Notes under the pieces: generated by a model | The model's database searches: none | Seen by the model: the letters and a program-made list of their open reading frames with translations, nothing else | What the model was told of the DNA's origin: nothing | Program-made: the position numbers and the translations under genes | DNA from: an uncultured Bacteroidales bacterium | GTDB lineage: Bacteria; Bacteroidota; Bacteroidia; Bacteroidales; UBA932 | Assembly: GCA_934725575.1 (NCBI GenBank) | Contig: CAKVCK010000017.1 | Location: 19,584 to 83,583 of the forward strand | Length of the DNA stretch: 64,000 nt | Direction: 5' to 3' | Shown: piece by piece, positions 35,708-43,523 of the stretch | Position numbering within the stretch: the stretch's first letter is position 1 | How the letters are laid out: the number at the start of each line of letters is the position of its first letter

Positions 35708-36907
35708 TTAATCAGCCAACGAAGGGATATAACCGTAAGGAATGAGCTCCCAAAGATCGATGAAGCCGTCTTCGGCGTTCCAAGAATTTTTGAACACAAT
35801 AGCCATGTAACGGCCGGTGGCGCCCTGGGTCACATTCACTGAATATTGGTCCGCAGATGTGGAGAGTGTCCCGCCGATGAACGGGATACCGAAATTCTTC
35901 TGATAATCAGCATCATCAGGATTGTAGTAGGATGAACCGACATAGATTGTGTAATCCTTGATATAACGCAGTGATGCCGCCGTGTTATTCTCGCAGAAGG
36001 TAAATCCCGTGAAAGCGAACTCTTCTCCGGCGGAAGTCTGAGTGTCAACAGAAAGGATTTTTGGGAATGCTTGTTTGTTATTATCAGATTTGGAGCTGTG
36101 CCAGCTGTATGCCGGACGATCATACCTGCCGTCAAAAATCTTATCTGGAGTGTTGATTCCGAAATCCTGTCCGTTTGTGGCGGTAACATTCCAACGGCTG
36201 CCGTCAATCTGATAGGAGATGCCGTCAACAGACTTTGTCCAAGTGCGCCAGACCGTGTCCTTTCCGGCCTTAGGACAGAAAGAGGAAGAATATTCAAATC
36301 TCTTGCCCTTCATGGCATCCTTGAAAGTGACTTCGTTCTCTCCTGGTTTGAGGACAGTCTCGCTTTCAACCCACTCATCCTGAAGGTTCTTGTAGCGGAA
36401 TCTTGTAGCGACCATCTCATCGGTGGCCTTGGACATCACGATTTTTGCGTCCCTGCCTTCCATCCTTGCGGAAGTGACAGTTCGCTCGGAGCGGGAGACC
36501 ATCCAGCCATCTCCGTACGGAGAGACCGTAATCTCTGCGGCAAGGGACTTGTTGCCTACATCATCATAGTTGACAATGTCAAATGTGTAGGATCTGTCCT
36601 CGAGCTCTCCAACTTCTATGGAAACCTTGCCATCAGGGTAATCAGCATAGTCCACATCGATGGATTTCGCATAATTATCCCAGAACAGAGTGGCTGTCCG
36701 GACCGCCGGATCCATCGGTTTTTCCCAATTGACAATGACATTTTGGTAGCCGATGACGGAGGACAGGTTAATGGCCTTCGCAGGGTAGTCATAGCCGCCC
36801 TTCTTGACCCATTCCTTATAGATTTCATCCTGACCTCCGCAAGAGACCGCCAAAACGGCCAAAACCGGCACTGTCAGAATATTGAATGCTATCTTGTTCA
36901 TATTCAT
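35708..36907 (-). CDS. DUF4998-type lipoprotein with discoidin-like C-terminus
   Basis: This 399-residue lipoprotein (Cys23, LAVSCGGQDEIYKEW) has the DUF4998 layout. It opens with a short Ig-like strand set with KGGYDYPAKAINLSSVIGYQNVIVNWEKP and DPAVRTATLFWDNY, then a middle domain, then a C-terminal F5/8 (discoidin)-like domain of about 140 residues (KIFDGRYDRPAYSWHSSKSD, FTFCENN). Such proteins follow SusD in many Bacteroidetes glycan operons and are thought to bind glycans at the surface. Gaps of 12 and 11 bases to its neighbours place it firmly inside the operon. Confidence 0.82.
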   Translation of the reverse strand: MNMNKIAFNILTVPVLAVLAVSCGGQDEIYKEWVKKGGYDYPAKAINLSSVIGYQNVIVNWEKPMDPAVRTATLFWDNYAKSIDVDYADYPDGKVSIEVGELEDRSYTFDIVNYDDVGNKSLAAEITVSPYGDGWMVSRSERTVTSARMEGRDAKIVMSKATDEMVATRFRYKNLQDEWVESETVLKPGENEVTFKDAMKGKRFEYSSSFCPKAGKDTVWRTWTKSVDGISYQIDGSRWNVTATNGQDFGINTPDKIFDGRYDRPAYSWHSSKSDNNKQAFPKILSVDTQTSAGEEFAFTGFTFCENNTAASLRYIKDYTIYVGSSYYNPDDADYQKNFGIPFIGGTLSTSADQYSVNVTQGATGRYMAIVFKNSWNAEDGFIDLWELIPYGYIPSLAD

Positions 36908-36919
36908 AGTCTTTAAGTA

Positions 36920-38221
36920 TTATAAGGATTCTTTCACAACCTCACCGTAAGGTGTGACCTCACCGAACTGAAGAGCACCGACAGTAGCGTCAGGCATCGC
37001 CCAGGAGGCGAAAGATGTGAGAACGACCCTCAAATAACGAATCTGATCATAGGCGTGAGGATATTCATCGCTGTTCAGCTCAAAATCATTGCCTCCGTTG
37101 AATGCCTCCACGTCTTCCGGTGTGACAATTCCGACTGAACCGTCAGGATTATAGCCGGAAGGTTTGTACTGAACGAATTTGCCAAGGCAGAACCAAGAGT
37201 CGTCAAAACCATGCTCGCCCTTGCCCTCTTTTCCTGAAGGGTTCATGCTGCCCCAGAACTCGAAGTTGCGCGGGTGCGCGTCACCGAAAAGTTCCGGATA
37301 AGCGATACGCGGGAGTGTCGCGATACGGCTGAGCGCAGCCACACAGCCGAGGTCGATCGTGAACCAGCAAGGAATAGGAACCTTGTCAACCGCCAGAAAG
37401 TGGCCTGTCGAAGATGCGCCGGATCCATCCCAAAGGCCTTTGAGAGGATAAGTTGAGCGTTCATCCTCCATAGAGAAGACATTGTCATCCTCAAGATACG
37501 CACCTTTGAACCCGGACTTAGGAATCTGCACTTCCAGCGCCGGAGTGAGCACTGCGGTCAGGGTGTCGGACACATTGCCCCAACGATCTCTGACATAGAC
37601 TCCGAAGATTGCCTCTTTAGGCTCGATTCCACGTCTTGTTAGAGTGATGCTGTCACTGGCCGTGAACAGAGTCGTGACCTCCTTCCATTTGATTTCAGAG
37701 ACAGGCTTACCGGCATTGTTGACATCCCCGTCACGAAGGATGCAGACGGCGATGTTCGCCTTGCTCTCATTGCCTGTGATCTTCACCTTGACACCGCCCG
37801 CGGCTGAAATGATAGTCGGGGAGACAGTCTGTATCGCCGGTTTCAAAGGGTTGAATTTGACTGTGACAGGGGTTGATTTATCTTCATTGATGTTGAATGA
37901 GCAGACTTGAATCTCATGTTCCTGGGTGTCAGCGAAGCCTTCAACCTCCAGGCTATCGACATATCTGGAGATTTTGGATTCGACTTCCACTCCGCCACGT
38001 TTATAGGTGGCGACAACGCCTTTTATGTTCTTGTCATCAGGGATCCTGACCCAGAGGACAGCCCCACCGCTCGTTGGTTTGACACCGGTGACCTCAACTG
38101 GCTGTGGAGCCGGGAGGTCCTTGTCGAGCTGGTCAATTCTGCCGTGATTGTCCTCGGCACAGCCGGAAACCAGCAGCAAAGATGCGATTAATGTTGTTGA
38201 TAATAATATTACTTTTTTCAT
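36920..38221 (-). CDS. DUF4959/DUF5126/DUF5000-type SusD-associated lipoprotein
   Basis: This 433-residue lipoprotein (Cys21, LLLVSGCAEDNHGR) fits the three-part family seen directly after SusD. An N-terminal fibronectin-like domain contains VTGVKPTSGGAVLWVRIPDD and a middle domain contains FGVYVRDRWGNVSDTL. The C-terminal discoidin-like DUF5000 part contains KGLWDGSG, PCWFTIDLGCVAALSRIATLPR and FEFWGSMNPSGK. The acidic residues right after the Cys suit surface display. It probably plays the SusE/SusF-like role of an extra glycan-binding protein. No enzyme motifs are seen. Confidence 0.85.
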   Translation of the reverse strand: MKKVILLSTTLIASLLLVSGCAEDNHGRIDQLDKDLPAPQPVEVTGVKPTSGGAVLWVRIPDDKNIKGVVATYKRGGVEVESKISRYVDSLEVEGFADTQEHEIQVCSFNINEDKSTPVTVKFNPLKPAIQTVSPTIISAAGGVKVKITGNESKANIAVCILRDGDVNNAGKPVSEIKWKEVTTLFTASDSITLTRRGIEPKEAIFGVYVRDRWGNVSDTLTAVLTPALEVQIPKSGFKGAYLEDDNVFSMEDERSTYPLKGLWDGSGASSTGHFLAVDKVPIPCWFTIDLGCVAALSRIATLPRIAYPELFGDAHPRNFEFWGSMNPSGKEGKGEHGFDDSWFCLGKFVQYKPSGYNPDGSVGIVTPEDVEAFNGGNDFELNSDEYPHAYDQIRYLRVVLTSFASWAMPDATVGALQFGEVTPYGEVVKESL

Positions 38222-38238
38222 TTGCGATGATTCTTAAG

Positions 38239-40209
38239 TTACCAACCGATGTTCTGCACAAGGTTAGGGTTAATCTCAATGTAGCTTGTCGGGATTGGCC
38301 AGAAGTAGTCTTTCAGTCCGAACTTCTGTTCATAGATGAACTTCTTTACGTAGTAGTCCTCAGGCAAAGCGGATACAATGTCGAATCCGTATATTCCTTT
38401 CTGGTACTCGGCGGCGGCCTCCTTCCATCTGCGAAGATCCCAGAACCTCTGACTTTCGAAAGCCAGTTCGTTGAGACGCTCCCTGTGGATGATGGCGCGC
38501 ATTCCGACCTTTGTGTTGTAATAACCCGGGCTGTTGCTGTAGGTGTCCCAGGCGGTCTTCACGTCAGGGATCTTCGCGCGCTCACGGACGGCGTTGATGT
38601 ACTTGAACAGGTCATCACTGTGCGCTCCGTTCGGGCCTTCCGCCTCGTTGATCGCCTCGGCATAGAGGAGGTAGAGGTCGGACAGACGGATCATCGGCCA
38701 AGGGTACCATGTGGTGCCGGAGCCGGTGAATGTGTTGTTGCCAGTCCAGGTCGCCTGAATCGGGAAATGCTTCTTCGGGAAGAATCCTGTCACCGGACCT
38801 GTCTGGTTGCCTCTCTTGGCATGTGTACCACCCATCCTGCAGGCCACATAGTGAACATCCTCCGGTTTGAGGTCGTTGAAGTTACCAAGCTGCCCGAGCC
38901 AGTTGCCTCCGTCGAATCCGAGAGAGGCGTAGTACCTCGGCTCTCGGTCGAAGTTGAGCTTGATGGTGGTGTAGCCCTTGCAGATGTAGTAGGCATGCTG
39001 GTCATCGCCGACACGCAAATCCATCGGGTTGATGTTCGCCCATTCGGAATCGTTGGCGATAGGAAGCCCGTGCACGGTGTAGAACTGCTCGGCAATCTTG
39101 AGCGGAACGCCGATGAATATGTAGCCTCCGAGCATGTCGGTGAACCCGTTGAGGATCGGCATGCAGAGCTTGTGGTACATATTCATTGTTTTGGGATCCG
39201 GCTGTGTGTTGCCCCAGATGAGCTCGCTGTTCCACTTCTGGTTGAATGCGTTGCGAAGGGTCAAAGTGGTCTTGAGGGAGTCTGTCATGCGGTAGGTGAT
39301 GTCATCGCCCTCGTAGAGGGAGATGTTGGCCTCCTCGGAGACTGCGATGGCCTCGCGGCAGGCCTCCATGGCGGCTGTCCAACGGACAAGCTTCTCATCA
39401 TCTGTCTTCTCCGGAAACAGCCTCGTGGTTCCGTCTGTGTCCACGAGAGCCGCCTGTTCGGAGTTGCCGTTGAAAAGCGGGCTGGCGGCGTAGACCGCTA
39501 CCTTGGCCTTGAAGGCGGCACAGATGGCCTTGTTGACGCGACCATATTCATCAACCGATGGATTGATGAGCGGAAGGTCAGGCATCGCCTTGTCCAGAAG
39601 TTCAATGATAAAGTCGAAGCATTCATCGATGTTGTTGCGGTGGACACGAACCTCATCGACAGAGGAGTCGATAGGGAGGCTCTCGCGTACAATCGGGACC
39701 GGTCCCCACTTGCGGACAAGGTTGAAGTGGAAGTAGGCCTTGAGGAATGTCACCTCGGCGATCCACTGCGCCTTCTCCGTCTCATCCATGTCCGGGACCT
39801 TACCGATGTTGTCGACAAAGATGTCACAGCAGCGGATTCCTTTGTACATGTCTGCCCAGTCGTTGGCGAACACGCTGTTGGCGGTCATGTTGCCTCTGGC
39901 GATGTAGGACATCGTGAACGGCACACGGCCGGCGGTGTTGGTCGTGGTACGGCCATAAAGATCCCAGTACTCATCGCTTCCGAGCATGGCCGGGTCGTTG
40001 CCCATAGAACCCTCAAGGGTCATGTAGGAATAGCAGGTGGCCAGATAGCGGATAGCCGAGGACCTGAGGTTGAACGCGGTCTCGATCGACGGCAGACCGT
40101 CGTCAGGAACCACGTTGAGGAAGTCGTTGCAGCCCGCCGACCCCAGCAGCAAGGCCGCGGCCGCAAGGGAGGACGCTATTGATTTATGAATATTCTTGCA
40201 CATGTTCAT
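38239..40209 (-). CDS. SusD/RagB family nutrient-binding lipoprotein (pair A)
   Basis: This 656-residue lipoprotein (Cys27, LLGSAGCNDFLNVVPDDG) has the SusD N-terminal segment after the Cys, tetratricopeptide-like helices, and the C-terminal RagB/SusD region (FVVER-type helix replaced by RERLNELAFESQRFWDLRRWK, then a final NPNLVQNIGW). SusD forms the lid on the SusC pore and binds the incoming glycan. It begins 9 bases after the SusC stop. It is longer than classic SusD (about 550 residues). Confidence 0.95.
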   Translation of the reverse strand: MNMCKNIHKSIASSLAAAALLLGSAGCNDFLNVVPDDGLPSIETAFNLRSSAIRYLATCYSYMTLEGSMGNDPAMLGSDEYWDLYGRTTTNTAGRVPFTMSYIARGNMTANSVFANDWADMYKGIRCCDIFVDNIGKVPDMDETEKAQWIAEVTFLKAYFHFNLVRKWGPVPIVRESLPIDSSVDEVRVHRNNIDECFDFIIELLDKAMPDLPLINPSVDEYGRVNKAICAAFKAKVAVYAASPLFNGNSEQAALVDTDGTTRLFPEKTDDEKLVRWTAAMEACREAIAVSEEANISLYEGDDITYRMTDSLKTTLTLRNAFNQKWNSELIWGNTQPDPKTMNMYHKLCMPILNGFTDMLGGYIFIGVPLKIAEQFYTVHGLPIANDSEWANINPMDLRVGDDQHAYYICKGYTTIKLNFDREPRYYASLGFDGGNWLGQLGNFNDLKPEDVHYVACRMGGTHAKRGNQTGPVTGFFPKKHFPIQATWTGNNTFTGSGTTWYPWPMIRLSDLYLLYAEAINEAEGPNGAHSDDLFKYINAVRERAKIPDVKTAWDTYSNSPGYYNTKVGMRAIIHRERLNELAFESQRFWDLRRWKEAAAEYQKGIYGFDIVSALPEDYYVKKFIYEQKFGLKDYFWPIPTSYIEINPNLVQNIGW

Positions 40210-40218
40210 AGTCGAAGA

Positions 40219-43200
40219 TTATTTGAATGTCACGTTCACACCGATGTTGAAAGTCCTCTGGATCGGGTAGTTGAATCCCTCTCCGGCGAGCTCCGGATCC
40301 CAGAGTTTGAACTTGCTCCAGCACAGGAGGTTGTTGCCCTGGAAGTAGACGCGGAGATTGTCGATGTGGATCTTGTTGGTAAGCTTCTGAGGAAGGGTGT
40401 AGCCGAACTCCATCTGCTTGAGACGGACGAAGGAGCCGTCCCTCATCCACCAGGTGCTGACCTGTGTGTTGTTGTGGTTCTCGTAGGCGCTGTAGCGTGG
40501 GTAGAGGGCGTAGATGTCACGGTCGTCCTCGCTCCAGTGGCTGTCGGAATAGGCCTTCAGAAGCTGTCCGTTGTTGACAAACGGAGCTGTTCCGTACTTG
40601 TTGTACTTCGTGCTGTAGGCGCTTGTGGCGTCAATCCAGAAAGACTCGCGTCCCAGACCTTGGAAGAACACCGAGAAATCGAAGCCCTTGTGACCGAGGG
40701 ACACACCGAACCCGTAGATGATCTCCGGGGAGGTCGGATAGCCGATCGGCACCATGTCCGCGTTAGTGATCACACCGTCACCGTTGACATCGGTGTACTT
40801 GATGTCACCTCCACCGTACTGGCTACCGAAAGCGGCCTGCGAAGGGCTGTTGGCGGCATCCTCGTCATCGACGAACAGACGCTCGGCGATGTAACCCCAT
40901 GTCTGCCTGATCGACCTGCCGGCGTGCTGGCGGTAGGACTCCGGATAAGTAGGCTCCTCATAGACATCATACTTACCGGTGGAGTAGGTGAAGTTCGCCC
41001 TCGCGGACGCCCAGAGGCCGCTGGCCCAGGCCTGCTTGTAGTCGGCCTGGATGTCGATACCCTTAGAGCGGGCCTGGCCGATGTTGCCGTAGACGGCGGC
41101 CTGGAGACCCATGGTGTTAGGGATGTCGGCGCGCTGCATGAATATGTCGGTGCGGTGCTCGGTGAAGTACTCGGCGATGATGTCGAGCTTTTTGAATAGA
41201 CCCAGCTCGAGGGCGTAGTTGCTCTTGTAGGACTTCTCCCAGGTGATGGCCTCGTTGGCGTAGCGCACGACTCCGATACCGTTGTAGCTCACGTTTCTGG
41301 TCTCGCCGAAAGATGCTCCCAAACCACTGTTGTTCATGCTCATCTCCGACAGGTAGTAGAAACGGTTGGAACTTGAGCCGATGTTGTCGTTGCCGACAAG
41401 ACCGTAGGAGTAGCGCAGCTTGAGATTGCTGACCACCTTGGTCAACGGCTTGAACCACTTCTCGTTGGACATCATCCACGCGAGACCCGCCGAAGGGAAG
41501 AATCCCCAGCGGTGGGATTTGTGGAAACGCTCGGAACCATTGTAGCCGAAGTTATATTCAACAAAATACCTCTTGTCGTAGCCGTAGGTGAAACGTCCGG
41601 AAAGGCCGGCGTTGCGCGATGGCAGGGACAGCTGGAGTGAGCCGGCGTTGGCGGTCAGGGACTCGCTGGCGGTGAAAACCAGAAGTCCTGTCACGTCGTG
41701 CTTTCCAAATGAGCGGTTGTAGTTCAGGCGGGTCTCGGAGTACATCGTGTTCTTCACCGTCTTCCCACTCTCGGAATATGTCAGGTAGTCCGTTCCGTTT
41801 TCGTTGATGCGGTTGACGTGGTACTCTCCCGTGTAGGAGTCGTAACGATCCAGCCTGTACCAATAAGGATTGAACTGGCGGTTCACTGTAAATTCGGACA
41901 ACCTTGTGAGGTTGAACAATGTCATGAACGACAGACCCTTGGTGATGAACTTGAGATCCTGCTCAAGCTGTACGGCGGCGATCATCTGGGAGCGCTGGTA
42001 GTTCTTGTAGCCCTTGACAAGGTTGGCATAAGGGTTGATGTAGGAGCCATCCTCGTAGTTACCGAACATGATGTGCTGGATCCCCACGTGCTCGTCGTCC
42101 ACAGGGTAGTAGGCCGGGAAGAGCACAGGGTCGGAGTGCATGACCTGACGGTAGACATCGCTACCTCCGTTCAGAGGGCCTTGATAGTCCCTGAAGTTAC
42201 CGGTCAGGCGGACAGCCAGCTTCGTTGTCGGGGTGACGTTGATGTCCACGTTGGAGCGCAGGGTGTAGTTCTTGTCGTCGATGTTGTTGTTGAAACTGTT
42301 GCGCTTATCGACTTTCAGAACACCCGTGTCCTCGGTGTAGGCACCGGACACATAGTAGGTCGCGACCTTGCCTCCACCACGCGCTGAAACGTTTGCGCGG
42401 TAGCTTGTGGCAAAATCCTTGAAAAGCATATCGTACCAGTCGTTGGCCGGATAGATGAGGCGGTTGGCGCCCGGTTTTCCGGTCTGCTCGATCTTGTCGT
42501 AGGTGTACATCAACTCTCCGAGAGGGTCACGGGTGGAGATGGCCTCGTTGTACGACTTCATGTAGGTCACAGGGTCGGCGAGTTCCACGACATCGGTCGG
42601 GGCGGAGATCGAGGTCTCGACACGGGCGAAGATCTTCGCCGGACCTTCCTGGCCGCGCTTGGTGGTAACGAAGATGACACCGTTCGCTCCGCGGGCTCCG
42701 TAGAGGGCCGTCGCCGTGGCGTCCTTCATGATCGAGAAGCTCTCGATGTCGTCCGGCTGAAGGCGGGCGAGGTCAGTGGAGGTAAGCTCGATGTTGTCGA
42801 TGAGGATCAGAGGGCTGGTGTTCGCGCCGAACGTGGTGATACCACGCACGAAGAAGTCGGCGTTGTCCTGTCCAGGCTCACCGGTACGCTGGTAGGCGAT
42901 CACACCGGCCACGTTTCCGGCCAAGGCGGTGGTGAGGTTGCTGGAAGGAACCTTCAGGGTCTTGACATCAACCGTGGAGATGGAGCCGATGACGCTCTCC
43001 TTCCTCTGTTTACCGAAGGCGACCACTGTCACCTCGTCAAGTTCGTTTGCCGCGTTTTTGAGTTTCACGACGAAGTTGGTCATAGTACCGACCTGCAGAA
43101 CCTGAGTCTCCTTTCCAAGGCACTCAAACTTTAGCTTGTCGGTAGGCTTGACACCGGTCAGCTCGAACGAGCCGTCAAGGTCGGTCATCACACCTCGGGT

Positions 43201-43347
43201 GGAACCCTCGACGGAGACCGTCGCTCCCGGCATAGGCTCGCCAGTCTCCTCCTCGTAGATCACACCCTTGACGGTCTTGGTCTGGGCCACGGCCGCAACG
43301 GTGCTCAGGATGAGCGCAAGCGTCATTGCGATCTTTTTGAAAGACAT
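40219..43347 (-). CDS. SusC/RagA family TonB-linked outer membrane transporter (pair A)
   Basis: This 1042-residue protein has a signal peptide ending VAAVAQ. A carboxypeptidase-regulatory-like domain follows (VKGVIYEEETGEPMPGATVSVEGSTRGVMTD region, split around residues 26-100), then the plug (FVRGITTFGANTSPLILIDNIE, ATATALYGARGANGVIFVTTKRG) and a beta-barrel ending in Phe-Lys (GVNVTFK). It imports oligosaccharides with TonB energy, with SusD as the lid. It is the first gene of the eight-gene operon. I could not find a convincing -7/-33 promoter in the 43348-43500 spacer, so a dedicated regulator (ECF sigma factor or hybrid two-component) encoded outside the window may be involved. Confidence 0.95.
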   Translation of the reverse strand: MSFKKIAMTLALILSTVAAVAQTKTVKGVIYEEETGEPMPGATVSVEGSTRGVMTDLDGSFELTGVKPTDKLKFECLGKETQVLQVGTMTNFVVKLKNAANELDEVTVVAFGKQRKESVIGSISTVDVKTLKVPSSNLTTALAGNVAGVIAYQRTGEPGQDNADFFVRGITTFGANTSPLILIDNIELTSTDLARLQPDDIESFSIMKDATATALYGARGANGVIFVTTKRGQEGPAKIFARVETSISAPTDVVELADPVTYMKSYNEAISTRDPLGELMYTYDKIEQTGKPGANRLIYPANDWYDMLFKDFATSYRANVSARGGGKVATYYVSGAYTEDTGVLKVDKRNSFNNNIDDKNYTLRSNVDINVTPTTKLAVRLTGNFRDYQGPLNGGSDVYRQVMHSDPVLFPAYYPVDDEHVGIQHIMFGNYEDGSYINPYANLVKGYKNYQRSQMIAAVQLEQDLKFITKGLSFMTLFNLTRLSEFTVNRQFNPYWYRLDRYDSYTGEYHVNRINENGTDYLTYSESGKTVKNTMYSETRLNYNRSFGKHDVTGLLVFTASESLTANAGSLQLSLPSRNAGLSGRFTYGYDKRYFVEYNFGYNGSERFHKSHRWGFFPSAGLAWMMSNEKWFKPLTKVVSNLKLRYSYGLVGNDNIGSSSNRFYYLSEMSMNNSGLGASFGETRNVSYNGIGVVRYANEAITWEKSYKSNYALELGLFKKLDIIAEYFTEHRTDIFMQRADIPNTMGLQAAVYGNIGQARSKGIDIQADYKQAWASGLWASARANFTYSTGKYDVYEEPTYPESYRQHAGRSIRQTWGYIAERLFVDDEDAANSPSQAAFGSQYGGGDIKYTDVNGDGVITNADMVPIGYPTSPEIIYGFGVSLGHKGFDFSVFFQGLGRESFWIDATSAYSTKYNKYGTAPFVNNGQLLKAYSDSHWSEDDRDIYALYPRYSAYENHNNTQVSTWWMRDGSFVRLKQMEFGYTLPQKLTNKIHIDNLRVYFQGNNLLCWSKFKLWDPELAGEGFNYPIQRTFNIGVNVTFK

Positions 43348-43501
43348 AAACGTTTTTTATAAATTTTGTTGTTTAATTAAAGTGCTATATTCCTTTAAAT
43401 TATTAACCACTATCGGCGATAAACCGATTTAACTGTCGCGCACTAAAACTCTCTAATGAGAGTATGAAAGACAAAATTAGAGACTTTTTCATAAAAAACA
43501 A

Positions 43502-43519
43502 TAGATTTGCGTATATTTG
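43502..43519 (+). promoter_or_regulatory. Overlapping -7 elements just before the GH92 gene
   Basis: TAGATTTG (43502-43509) and TATATTTG (43512-43519) both match TAnnTTTG. The second ends only 4 bases before the ATG at 43524, so use of it would give a leaderless or nearly leaderless mRNA; use of the first leaves about 9 bases. A poor T-rich -33 region lies at 43485-43490. Confidence 0.5.
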
Positions 43520-43523
43520 GGCT

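Noticed and set aside
38104..40182. A 692-codon open frame on the plus strand opposite the SusD gene of pair A.
   Set aside because: It is antisense to a clear SusD gene with signal peptide and family motifs; long opposite frames are expected from the codon bias here, and its own product has no recognisable fold or start signals.
40186..41199. A 337-codon plus-strand frame opposite the SusC gene of pair A.
   Set aside because: It is a shadow of the SusC frame, with a Val/Leu/Gly/Asp-rich low-information translation.
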